Assembly (NCBI GenBank): GCA_963969595.1
Contig: OZ018414.1
Coordinates: 13,561,660 to 13,625,659 of the forward strand
Direction of reading: 5' to 3'
From: Neckera pumila
Taxonomy: Eukaryota; Streptophyta; Bryopsida; Hypnales; Neckeraceae
Length of the DNA stretch: 64,000 bases
In this document: one piece after another, positions 1 to 9,703 of the stretch
How the letters are laid out: each line of letters starts with the position of its first letter
How positions within the stretch are numbered: the first letter of the stretch is position 1
Position numbers and translations under genes: made by a program
Notes under the pieces: model-generated
Databases searched by the model: none
What the model saw: only the letters and a program-made list of their open reading frames with translations
Told to the model about the DNA's origin: nothing

Positions 1-26
1 ATTGTCAATGTAGGAAGGTTAATGTA

Positions 27-566
27 TAGTGGCCTACCAAAAAGATAAGTAATGGCAGTTTGGAAAATCAGTTTTCTTTGCATAATGTAAAACAAAATTG
101 ACATTTTTTGTTTTGCATAATTAACTTTGATATCTTATGCAATCCCAATCAACCATACCAAATTCCAGTTTCAAAAAACTAAAAATCCATTTTTGGTGAA
201 TTTTTTAGTTAATTTTCATGGTTTTACATAGAAATTCATTGAAGAACATTGGTGATGAATTTTGTAAATTCAATTGCGGAGATATGTAGGAAACCTCCAT
301 ACGCAAATCTTTCTTCAACAAGTATCTCCAAAAAAAATTCACAATTCCCTCTAAAAAGATTTCCGTTTTGGCAAACTTTTGCCTTTAGTTTGAAAATAAA
401 TAACTCTTTATTGTAATTTGATTTTTACATTTTTACTTCTTGCTACAACTACCTTGGTAGCTGAGAGTGTGATGGTACAATTTGTTTGCAAAAACCTAAT
501 TTCAATGAAGAGATATTTCTCTTCAAAGCTAAAGGTGAAATCACGTATCTTTGTGGTAGGCCACTA
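27..566. mobile_element. TA-flanked terminal-inverted-repeat element, 540 bp
   Basis: The left end TAGTGGCCTACCA and the right end TGGTAGGCCACTA are inverted copies, and the similarity continues inward through an AAAGATA block. The dinucleotide TA sits directly outside both ends (25-26 and 567-568), as expected of Tc1/mariner-type insertion. The interior is AT-rich and has no transposase-like reading frame. Interior sequence around 60-200 is recognisable in reverse orientation at 16640-16960 and 46090-46690, so this is a dispersed family. Superfamily assignment rests on the TA duplication only. Confidence 0.55.
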
Positions 567-867
567 TACGGTAACCAATCATTTAAGCAATTTTGGAGCA
601 AATCATATGCAAAATGAGGTGGTAGAAATTTTTCCCATGTAGAATGATAGGAAATATAGAGATAGCAAATTTTTCAGAATTTTATTCCCAAAATTGAAAT
701 TACTTGTGAATTTTGGGAGCCAAAAAGTACTCTTCAACAATAGCCACTGTCCAAAATCTTTCAATTCCAATCATAGCCAAATTCCTTTCTTGCTTGCTAT
801 TTTGGGATCATGTGTCATGACCTTATTAGTCCCTACCTTAAAAAGGACAAAAAAACACATTCCAAGC
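567..867. repeat. Dispersed AT-rich repeat fragment, no gene
   Basis: There is no convincing coding sequence here; the short open frames are A/T-biased and start or stop at random. The block around 700-790 resembles 51760-51845: both contain a GAATTTTGGGAG segment followed by a CCAATTCCAATCAT segment with similar spacing. This suggests an old dispersed repeat. No ends were identified. Confidence 0.3.
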
Positions 868-871
868 TTAA

Positions 872-1787
872 CCCGCCTACAGGCCCAACGCATTTTCTGG
901 CTCCAAAACCACTTAAAATTGCCAATTCTGCTGCGATCACTCAATATACCCCAAAAAAAAAAATTTAGAATCTAACTCTAGGATCTTGTACTTCACTTGT
1001 CTTAGATTATGTGATAAAAATTTCAAAAAGTTTGAACATACAGATTAGAAGATATTAGCATTTGAAGTTGGAAGAAAAAGTTTTTTTGAACAGTGGTCTG
1101 CAATTTCACATGATTTTGACAGCCATTTGTAGATTTTTTTTGCACTACATATCATTGGGTTAAAAAATTTTATGTTGAACATTTGAGTTGAAAGTCGGGG
1201 AAAAAATCTCAGAAAGTCAAACCTTGATTTTCACATATAAAAAACTGTTAAGTAGAAGTAGGTCCAAAATTGAATGAAACACTAAATAGTTAATAGCTCT
1301 TAGGTGGAATAAAAACACCATAATCCAAATGGTGGGATTGTTCTTGCAAACAAATTGAACCTTTTCAAAAAAAAATTGAAAAATTTGAAAATTGCATTCA
1401 AAAATGAGTTCTACAAGTTGTTTATTGAAAAAGATGCTACATTGCCCAAAAAAACAAGATTGTCTATAACTATCTCATTTTGAGTCCAAATACAATGAAT
1501 CAAAGCTTCAAATATAAACAAAAATATGATCTTTGAGAAGAAAAAATTTGAAAAAAAAATACAATTTTTTACAAAAAAAAGAAATTCTGCCCGAGGAGTT
1601 GCTTTTTAGACTTCGGGTGGCATAACTTCTACTCCCAGGCACCAATTGAAAAAAAATTATGCTTTTAGAAAGCTAATGTGATTCCCTATTTTAAAAAAAA
1701 TTTAAAAAAATCAAGCCAAAATTTCAGGTCACACGAGCATGCCCAAAATCCCAAGTGCCTTTTGGGGAGACTTTGGGCCTCTAGGGG
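872..1787 (-). mobile_element. piggyBac-like MITE, family A copy 1 (916 bp)
   Basis: The element begins CCCGCCTACAGGCC after TTAA (868-871) and ends GGCCTCTAGGGG before TTAA (1788-1791). TTAA duplications and CCC/GGG termini are the hallmark of piggyBac-type elements. The whole interior aligns by eye, in reverse orientation, with 22425-23340, 48426-49346 and 55983-56925. It has no coding capacity, so it would need a transposase supplied in trans. The left terminus has drifted from the family consensus CCCCTAAAGG. Confidence 0.8.
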
Positions 1788-1791
1788 TTAA

Positions 1792-2200
1792 ATTCCAGCT
1801 TCGATTGGAAATAGCGCACTCTATAGGTTGGATACTAGGCATAGTTGGTTACTGGTATACATACCTTAGTTCAATCATGGTTCCTTGATTGGGCGGGCTT
1901 GTTATATTTGTACTTGCACAAAGATCACATATGCTGCATTGGTGCAATATAAATTAAATTGTCTTGATTTTTGCAAGGGAGATTGTTTGATCCAAAGGTT
2001 GGAACATACAATGTTTGAAGACACTACCTATGTAAAGAGAGTAGGAGTGAAACAATACACGAGCTAAAACTCCCCTTGTTTCCTTGCCTTACAAAGTTGA
2101 CCACTCTCATTATTTGTTGACCTATTCAATTACTTATGCTCATGTCCTAAAACTTCATGCAAAATTCTCTAGGTTGCCCTGCGAAGAACAAAATTGTCCT
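1792..2200. other. Gene-free spacer
   Basis: I see no recognisable gene, RNA or repeat terminus in this stretch. Two short open frames (1885-2067 and one starting at 2084) have no recognisable motifs. Confidence 0.4.
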
Positions 2201-2204
2201 TTAA

Positions 2205-2545
2205 CTTCTAAAGGTCGAAGACTATATTTTCACCAAAAGCACTCCAAAACTGCCATTTCTAGTACAAGTATTAAATTTCAGAAAAAGAACACTTTTGGAC
2301 ATATGTAATTGTAGGATCTTGTAGTAAACTTGTTTGAGAATATGTAGAAATTTTTTTAGAATTTTCCACCTTGTAGATTGCAAGATATTAGCAATTGAAT
2401 TGACAAAATCCTACTTTGGCCCTGCAGAACCCGGGTAGCTGCACTTCATAAGGTCACATTTACATGAAAAAATGTCTAAAATGGGGGTTACTCCTTGGAT
2501 TCACTCTTCAAAGCAAGTTGGCTACATGCTTGAAAAAATTCACGA
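2205..2545 (-). mobile_element. piggyBac-like MITE, family D, truncated copy
   Basis: One end is visible: TTAA (2201-2204) followed by CTTCTAAAGG. The interior runs in reverse orientation alongside the right part of the complete family D element at 23345-24303, sharing the AGGATCTTGTAGTA block and the GTAGCCAACTTGC-like block (reversed). Similarity fades near 2545 and the other terminus is missing, so this is a fragment. Confidence 0.5.
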
Positions 2546-2606
2546 AATTGACGCTTGAGTAGAGAAAACCTAATTAACTACAATTAAAGAATACGTCAGC
2601 ACAATG

Positions 2607-2789
2607 AACGGATATTTCGTTAGTATGGCAATATTCTTCCGCCATATTTCCATCTATTTTCTAGGACCGGTATAGATTTCAGACCACCAATGGTCTAAAG
2701 TGTCAGATTGGTTTACATTTCTGACCACATGGTCTAAACCTACAACTGCCAAGTTTGTGGAATATTGCCATTCTAACGAAATATCCGTT
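2607..2789. mobile_element. 183-bp MITE with 30-bp inverted repeats and AATG duplication, copy 1
   Basis: The left terminus starts AACGGATATTTCGTTAG and its inverted copy ends the element (CTAACGAAATATCCGTT). The 30-bp repeats differ at a single position. The 4-bp sequence AATG is present directly outside both ends (2603-2606 and 2790-2793). Inside is a degenerate 41-bp tandem duplication built around GACCACNATGGTCTAAA that is present only once in copy 2 (3826-3967). There is no coding capacity. The superfamily is not assigned because a 4-bp non-TTAA duplication does not point clearly to one. Confidence 0.8.
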
Positions 2790-2793
2790 AATG

Positions 2794-3821
2794 GCACAGA
2801 ATACCGAGATTGAAGAACAACTCAGCCAAGTCCAGACCAAATAGTTACACGCATGCATGCTGCTAAAACGTACCCTAATCCCTAAGCCTTAAAAAAACCC
2901 GGAACGCCACGTGCAACTCAGGCTCTTCAAACATTCAGGAGTGTTAAGTTTATTTCATGGCATCTTTGCGTGGTTATATACATGCATGCATGCAGAGCTG
3001 CCGCATTTTGGCTCCCAGTACTGCTTGCTGTACTTAACTCACACTCAGGGCCAGCAACGAAACTGATCACTTGATACAGACACAGGCCATACATTAATCA
3101 TGTGGATCTTGGTGCCAAGATTCAAAGCGTAACAGCTATGACAGTGGGCTCTCACACACACGTTGGTGATATGAATAATAGTTCAAACTTTCTAGATAGG
3201 CAAGCTAGTTATGTGACGAATTCCTGATGCATCTGCTTTTCTCCAAGGTCGTCGTTCACTGATCGAGCCCATGCCATCTGTAGATGAATTTTGCACAGAA
3301 CGAAAACTCATTAGCAACAAGTGCTATAGGAGAACGTCATAGATGTGGACTTTCAAATAGTGAATGACTTTCTCAACAAAAAATTAAAAAAAAAAAAATG
3401 AATGACCTATATGTATGTTGTATAGGTCGATTTCAGACTATGAGCTGGAATATTATTCTGAGGTGCAGTTGGGCAACTCGCAACTGGGCTAGTTAAGTTC
3501 CTCATTGAACTATTTACCAAGGCTCGATCTGCCATGGATGTCAATTCATTCGATTCTTTGCATGTAACGAATATGGCTGAGAACATGAATACGATTACAA
3601 TGAATTTCTTACGATATATTTATAGCTTACGAAGACTAACTAATCGATCACGTCATTCGATCAACAAGCGAGTACAGGGTGAATTGTAATTTAGACAGGT
3701 ACGTTGCGACACCCTCACCCTAAAATCTTGAATAATTAAGAAGACAGTATATGTTGATAGATTATACATGAGACTGCACACTTAAATACTCCTTGACCTT
3801 GGTACAGTATTAATCTTAAAC
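2794..3821. other. Spacer between two MITE copies
   Basis: I see no reading frame, RNA gene or repeat end that I can support. GCATGCATGC-type alternating purine-pyrimidine stretches occur at about 2850 and 2980. Confidence 0.4.
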
Positions 3822-3825
3822 CTAG

Positions 3826-3967
3826 AACGGATATTTCATTGAAATGGCGATATTCTTCCGCCATCTTTCCGTCTATTTTCTAGGACTGGTTTACATTTCT
3901 GACCACATGGTCTAAACCTACAACTGCCAAGTTTGTGGAATATTGCCATTCTAACGAAATATCCGTT
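3826..3967. mobile_element. 142-bp MITE with 30-bp inverted repeats and CTAG duplication, copy 2
   Basis: This has the same termini as the element at 2607-2789 (AACGGATATTTC ... GAAATATCCGTT), with about four mismatches between its arms. It is flanked by CTAG on both sides (3822-3825 and 3968-3971). It lacks the extra 41-bp internal unit found in copy 1. It lies about 330 bp downstream of the stop codon of the GTPase gene on the opposite strand. Confidence 0.8.
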
Positions 3968-4146
3968 CTAGTCTATTAAAAGAGCCTTGAATCGATCCTA
4001 CAGCAGTATCTTTTTCATAGGGTTAGTATATATCTTTCCATGCTAAGATCGAGGGATCAATCAAATAAAACATTTACCCAGTGTACGTGGTTACAAGAAC
4101 CATTTAATCAGTGTCTTAACAGGAACCATGATTAGCTCGAATTAAG

Positions 4147-4152
4147 TTTATT
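4147..4152 (-). terminator. Possible poly(A) signal of the AIG1-like gene
   Basis: On the minus strand this reads AATAAA, about 145 nt past the TGA stop of the GTPase gene. The position suits a 3' untranslated region. In this AT-rich DNA the motif is frequent by chance, so support is weak. Confidence 0.3.
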
Positions 4153-4296
4153 CGTTCTTAATTAGTGACGAATTGTTTTCCGATCGACAAATATACTATA
4201 AATTAAAGGATCCAATTCAACTAATAAATTATGAACTCACAGGAAGCACAGGTACACATGCCTTAGCTTCAATTCAAGATGGTGTCGAGCTGGATT

Positions 4297-6360
4297 TCAG
4301 CTTCGACCGCGCCATGTGAAATTGATTTTCTCAAGCCATGATCGAAGGCCTTCCGCATGCGCAGCATCTCCAGGCCTCCTACTTGCCCCTGCTTGCCCTT
4401 GCTGAGGGTTGACAGGATAGACTGAGGTGTTGAATGTCACCTCTTCGCGTGCCATGGATACTGCTCTTTTGAGAGCGAACGCGCTCTCCACCCCGTTCAT
4501 CCACTCTTTCAAGGTCGGACCATACTCCTTCAGTGCATAGAGGTTCTCAATCTCCATGTCGATCTCGTCATTGGTAATCATCTCGTTCGAGTCTCGTAAC
4601 TCTCGTTCTCCATTGTACTTTTTGAAGTTGCGCACCTTGTCCTCGTACGTCTTGAGAAATGTTTCCAGTTGTTCAATCTGTTTGGCTCCTTCCGCGGTGT
4701 TCTGGTCGCCGGACGACTTCCTCTGCGAGATCTGATTTTGGAAGTACGTCGCGGTGGCGCTGTGGTACGCGACGATGCTGTTCTGCTCTAAGAAGCCAGC
4801 AAATAGAGCCGCCGCTTTGAGCACGACGCCGATTTCTTTCTCGATCGTCGCCTCTTTGTCCTGGTATACCTTCAACATCTTTCTTTTCTGCTCCGCTTTG
4901 TCATTCGTTTCGTCGAGGATCTTCTGAATGGCGGGATCCTTGATGTGACGCTTCACTGTTTTTAACTCGGACCTCATACGAATGTGCTTCTCACTGAAAT
5001 GGTCGCAGACGGTGCATTTCCCCGACCGAAACGATAATTTTTTGCAGAAGACAAAATCTTCGTCTTTGCCGAGCAAGCCTCGGATGATTCGGGTACTAGT
5101 CCCGCCTGAAGCGAAGCCGGAAATGACAGGGGACAGATCCAAATTCAAATATCCCACTGAAGCAGTCTTTGCAACCGCCTTTACGACATTTCCAATCATA
5201 TTTCCCACATTCTCTACCTTACCAATTACCGTCTCGGAAGGATCGCAATTGTCGTGACAGACTTTCTTCGCATCACGACACTCGGAGTCCGTGCACACAG
5301 TTCTTGGGTGGGGAAGATTAACCGTCTCCGTGGTCGTTTGTTCCACAATCAAGAGCTTGGAATTGTCCACATAAATGCCATGACTTTGTTCGATCTCCAA
5401 TTGAGCCTTCTTGGAAGCGGCCATGTTGGTTTGCATAGCAGCCGTAATTTTTCCCAATGGCCCGTCGAGTGTCTCCAGCAAACTTCGCACACGGTTCAGC
5501 GACAATGTACTCTCGATCACGTGAGGTTCCAGAGACGCAATGTGCGTTATGAGTCGGAGGGCCTCTTTGGTGGACGGCTCCCAACTGCTCTTGAAGGTCT
5601 GGCTCTCGCTGTCATCGAAATCCATGCCATTCTTCACAGCTGCCAAGAATTTGAAGGCCTCGCTGTCGAAGCAGTACATGGTGTTCTCATCCTCCAGCTG
5701 GATATCTAGCAAGATGCTATCACCTTGGGACTTCGGTTTCAGCATAGTCTGGATGAGCCCGTAAGTGCTTCCCACGCTATACATGGTGCTCCTCGCGTTG
5801 GTGAAGCAGAAGAGGATGTTTCTGGAGGCATCTTTGTGGAGCTTCTCCAGCAACTGAACGATACAGTACCGGAGGGAATCCGTGAGCCTCGTTTCATCGG
5901 GCTTGAGAAGAATGCACACAGCATGCAACAACTCGAACTGTGAGAGGTAGGAAAGAGTATCTTTCATATTCTCTCGATCCTGATCGGGGCCTCGGGTGTC
6001 TCCAATCCCGGGAGTGTCGATCAGACGGATCGACTGGGTCTCACCGATGAGAAACCGGTAAGCTTTGCACTTCTGGGTGGTAGAACCACCGACTGCCTGG
6101 GCTCTTTCGTCATCGGCTGGGACCCCGACAGAGATTTTCGTCTCCACGCGCCGTCGGTTCTTGGTCCTAGTCTTGGTGAACTCGGAGTAGATAAGGCTTT
6201 TCAAATCGTGCTCATCAAGCGCCTGTTCAACGGTGTTGAAGGTGAGGTAGTTCGCGAGAGCATTGATGAACGTCGATTTGCCAACCCCGGTCGGCCCTAG
6301 CAGGAGAATATTGAGGGTCTGTCCTTGGACTTCCTCCATCCCGGAGTGAGCCTGATCCAT
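4297..6360 (-). CDS. AIG1/GIMAP-like P-loop GTPase with Cys/His clusters, 687 aa
   Basis: This is an uninterrupted 687-codon frame from ATG to TGA with no intron evident. Residues 22-29 are the P-loop GPTGVGKS (G1). A candidate G2 threonine lies at 94-95, DTPG (G3) at 115-118, and FTNA at 187-189 occupies the G4 position. This order is that of the septin/AIG1-like branch of TRAFAC GTPases. A C-rich stretch follows: C356, C361, C368, H369, C373, then C439, C449, C452, H454, H459. These could bind zinc as one split module (inference). Residues about 462-540 are highly charged and probably helical or coiled-coil. There is no signal peptide or clear membrane span, although 383-425 is Gly/Val/Ala-rich. 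Related AIG1-type proteins bind GTP and often act at membranes or in stress or immune responses; the role here is unknown. The frame is visibly richer in G and C than its surroundings. The first in-frame ATG was used as the start; a second Met is at residue 8. Confidence 0.85.
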   Translation of the reverse strand: MDQAHSGMEEVQGQTLNILLLGPTGVGKSTFINALANYLTFNTVEQALDEHDLKSLIYSEFTKTRTKNRRRVETKISVGVPADDERAQAVGGSTTQKCKAYRFLIGETQSIRLIDTPGIGDTRGPDQDRENMKDTLSYLSQFELLHAVCILLKPDETRLTDSLRYCIVQLLEKLHKDASRNILFCFTNARSTMYSVGSTYGLIQTMLKPKSQGDSILLDIQLEDENTMYCFDSEAFKFLAAVKNGMDFDDSESQTFKSSWEPSTKEALRLITHIASLEPHVIESTLSLNRVRSLLETLDGPLGKITAAMQTNMAASKKAQLEIEQSHGIYVDNSKLLIVEQTTTETVNLPHPRTVCTDSECRDAKKVCHDNCDPSETVIGKVENVGNMIGNVVKAVAKTASVGYLNLDLSPVISGFASGGTSTRIIRGLLGKDEDFVFCKKLSFRSGKCTVCDHFSEKHIRMRSELKTVKRHIKDPAIQKILDETNDKAEQKRKMLKVYQDKEATIEKEIGVVLKAAALFAGFLEQNSIVAYHSATATYFQNQISQRKSSGDQNTAEGAKQIEQLETFLKTYEDKVRNFKKYNGERELRDSNEMITNDEIDMEIENLYALKEYGPTLKEWMNGVESAFALKRAVSMAREEVTFNTSVYPVNPQQGQAGASRRPGDAAHAEGLRSWLEKINFTWRGRS

Positions 6361-7278
6361 CGGTCAGGGAAGGATAGATAGATATTGTCGATCGATCGAC
6401 CGGTGATCGATCAGAGACTGCTTGAACTGGGATGTACGTGATGATGTCAACTACGTCAGCCTAAATGCAAGCGGCTTACTTTTCGATCGATCCGCTCTCA
6501 ACAATAAACGCACCTGCATGCCCTTCATAAAATCAACATTCGATCGTCAGAATAAGCAGACCGACCAAAACATATAACATGTTTCGGAGACTCTGAGTGA
6601 TACTCACAGAGCGCTCTAAAACTCTAAAATTAGGACCCTTGCGGTTCCGATGGAGGCCTGGTCCAGACGGGTGTCGCTCTGCAGTTGGAAGTGCAATCTA
6701 GCTCTGGAAACGATTCCATTTCAATTAACGATTCATGTGGAGCCTGCAGCTAGCTTCTGACCTACAGGTGTTCATACAACACAGCCAATTGCATGCAACG
6801 TTCTACATTCGATCATTCTGCTCCTACAGGCTAGCATATACAGAATGATCTTACAACGCAGCCAGCGTCACCGATGATACATCCACCGAATAAGTATTCC
6901 TTTTCAACTGAACATGCATGTGTAGACTCGCAACTTGTACCGACAAAGCAATTAAACAAGACTGCACAGCAAGAGCATGAATCAATGCACAGCTAGTGAT
7001 GTCGAACTGATCGATGTACTTAAGAGACTCTCACGCACAGCTTGCAGGTCGACCACATTGAAAGGGAGCATGAGCTTCAATCGCCTTCGATCACAACAAA
7101 ACTCCACCAAATTGACGACCCAAAACACTTACATGTGAAGCTACGCGAACTTGTGACACTGAATACCGACGTTCACACGATGTCAATTTATATTTGTGCG
7201 GAGAGTCGAAAACAGAGTGATGGAGGTGAGTTTTAGTTGATGCCTCACCGCCAAAGTTATCTGCATCTGTTTTCAGGT
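6361..7278. other. 5' flank of the GTPase gene, no other gene seen
   Basis: This is upstream sequence of the minus-strand GTPase gene and presumably holds its promoter. I see clusters of CGATCGATC-type motifs next to the start codon but no certain TATA box. The open frame at 7042-7236 has no recognisable domain. Confidence 0.35.
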
Positions 7279-7282
7279 CTAA

Positions 7283-8020
7283 CCCTTAAATGACGGACCC
7301 ATGACCATTGATTTCAAACCTCACTGTCCATCACGCAATTTGCTACCATTTCGCAACTAGATATGTATGAAAAAATTTATATAAATTTTTTCAGAGATGA
7401 AAGTACATGTCTTTTTTACTTCGAAAAAAATTTAGATTTTTTTGTGAAAAATTAATTTTTTAAAGAATTTTTGAAGAAAAAGTGAAGAAAAATCATATTA
7501 AATAGAAAAATATTTCAAAAAATCTGAAAATTTCACCATAAGTGTATATCACAATGACAAACATCATGGTGTAAACTCAATTTCCGTGTCATTCTATAAT
7601 TAGAAAACAACAGACATTGAAAATACATTCAAAGTTCAAAGTGCAATAAAATATTCAATATTAGGAATGTTTTCAAAATTCAAATTGGAATAGAAACTAG
7701 AGTACATGACCTTCATGTTATTAGTTGGGCTCAAACTCCAAAAATGTCATTTTTTTTGGAGAAATTTCAGATTTAGAGCAAGGAGCAATCACTTCCTACA
7801 ATATACTAAAATAGCATATTTTTGTGATCCGATTTTCAACTAACTTCTCATATACATGAAGACAAAGACTTGGAAGACTACAAATTGAATTGGATATTCA
7901 TCATAACTCATTATGAAAGGTCAATAAGAGAAATTCGGATGGAAAAATACTTTCAGATACTTTCTAATTCATATGATTGTCATCCGGAAGTCACATAATG
8001 ACGCCAGCAGCATTTTGGGG
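7283..8020 (+). mobile_element. piggyBac-like MITE, family B copy 1
   Basis: The left end CCCTTAAATGACGGACCC follows CTAA (7279-7282), a one-base variant of TTAA. The right end finishes TTTTGGGG before TTAA (8021-8024). The interior aligns closely with 59033-59748, including the shared GCAACTAGATATGTATG block near the left end. It is non-coding. The terminal inverted repeats are poorly preserved, and the family identity comes mainly from the second copy. Confidence 0.65.
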
Positions 8021-8024
8021 TTAA

Positions 8025-8391
8025 CCTTGGAGCCCTGCGGATGCCATTCCGTGGCGCTCCAGTGACAATATTGTTGAGCTAAGAAGAGTTCAAAAGCATT
8101 TTTTCATCCTCCTTTTCCTTGTTGACCTTTCACATTGGGTTATGAAAAGTATCCAATTGAATTTGTACTCTTTCCAATTTTTGTCTTCACGGAAATGAGA
8201 AGCTATTAAAAAAACGGATCACAAAATATGCTATTTTAGAGTATTGTGGGAAGTGATTGCTCCTTGCTCTAAATCTGAAATTTCTCCACAAAAATGATGT
8301 TTTTTGAGTTTGAGTCAAACTAATAAAATGAAATTCATCTACTCTAGTTTCTACTCCAGTTTGAACTTTGAAAAAATTCCTGACGGACCCA
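8025..8391 (-). mobile_element. Family B MITE, partial copy abutting tail-to-tail
   Basis: Immediately after the TTAA at 8021-8024 a second family B right end begins in reverse orientation (CCTTGGAGCCCTGC) and runs back through sequence matching about 7650-8020. The two copies therefore share one TTAA. Near 8383 a CTGACGGACCCATGACC block appears in direct rather than inverted orientation relative to the left end at 7290, so the copy is rearranged or incomplete. Confidence 0.5.
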
Positions 8392-8395
8392 TGAC

Positions 8396-8513
8396 CCTTG
8401 ACTGTGGAAGAGTGCGTCGGAAATATTAAGTCTTCGGCTCTTAGCCCAATGCACACAAACCGAGAATAATCGGTAACCTTGACTGTGGAAGAGTGCGTCG
8501 GAAATATTAAGTC
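8396..8513. repeat. 37-bp direct repeat, two copies 81 bp apart
   Basis: The 37-bp unit at 8396-8432, beginning CCTTGACTGTGGAAGAG and ending AATATTAAGTC, recurs without change at 8477-8513. The intervening 44 bp are unique. It sits between the rearranged family B copy and the next TTAA element, so it may be a local duplication produced during transposon movement. Confidence 0.7.
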
Positions 8514-8614
8514 ACCGTCACTCTACTGTCAGTACGTTGTTGACGTGTGGTTGCTTGTGGAGTCTGACTAAATTTATGAATTGGTGGTAGTGGTTTTTTT
8601 TGTTTGTTTTTTAA

Positions 8615-9699
8615 CCCTGAAGCGTCGAGATTCATAGCAGAAGCAAAACGAGGCCAGGGAAGTGGAAACATTTGCAAGATCAATTTCGAGAAATTGGACT
8701 TGTTGCTGCAGGAAGTAACCGTATGATCTGTAAGTTCATGGTGAAAATAGTCGGTCGATGCAAGGAAATTGAGGAAAACGGTAGATCCACTTAAGATCAC
8801 GAGGTTTGACCAAGACAAAAGCGGGGTTGACCTTCACGGGCAGCTATTCACTAGCTACGACGTCACGTCACTGCGGGCAGAGGCTTGCTCGGAAAATTAT
8901 GAGGAAAATTGCAGTTTGTGGAGCACCATGAGAAGAATGACAATATGAATTACTTAGGAACAATTGTGCCAAGTTATTGCTGATGTGCAGCTTGCAATGC
9001 ACGTCACTTCAAAGATAGAGAGCGGAGCGCTCATTTGGAGAGAGCAGACCGCATCCTGTACAAATTGCCCGGTTAGGAATATAGCAGCAAATTTCTAGCG
9101 TACCCACAGACTGACGGGACGATGAACTTGCAAATAGTATTATGAAATTCTCGGCATGATCATATGGCAATAAATGATAGCGTCAGCATTTGCATTCCCT
9201 GCTGCATCGAACTTCTCACATTTCAGTTTTACTACGGAGTACAATGTTAGAGTAACACATGTTATTTTCTGTGTGGCACGTGGCTTACCATCGCAGTTTT
9301 CATTCGTTTCTCACGTCCTTCTACAGAATGTTTCCAGCTACCGGTATCCTCAATCCATTTTCTATGAGGTGCTCCGAATTTTTTAATCAGACGCAAAAGC
9401 CGAGACAAATTGCCCGATGCCTACTGCCCTTACGTAATTCTTAGACCGGTGAAGGTCATTTCTGCCCGTCCTGGAGGTTGGTCACATCGAAATTTTTCTC
9501 AAAACTACACATACTTCCATACTTCCAATTTACTCTCTCAACTGACAACAGCAATAGTGTCGCCGAGATCTCCAGTGAAAGCGCAACTCATCTGTGAACT
9601 TCCGAAAAAAAGGATGAATGATATTCAGTGTTTCTCCGTCTGCTATGACTCTCCCACTCTATTCGTCGTCCAATTTTTGGACGTCGGAGCGGTTCAGGG
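8615..9699. mobile_element. Non-autonomous piggyBac-like element, 1085 bp
   Basis: It starts CCCTGAAGCG after TTAA (8611-8614) and ends GGTTCAGGG before TTAA (9700-9703). About 20 bp inside the right end is a palindromic GTCCAATTTTTGGAC hairpin, similar to the GTCCACTTTGTGGAC hairpin near the left end of the large element at 26714. It is less AT-rich than the MITEs nearby. No transposase frame is visible; it could be an internally deleted derivative of an autonomous element. Confidence 0.65.
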
Positions 9700-9703
9700 T
9701 TAA

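Noticed and set aside
5254..5709. Open frames of 60-150 codons on the plus strand across the GTPase gene
   Set aside because: They lie opposite the long GTPase frame and have no motifs; they are by-products of its codon composition.
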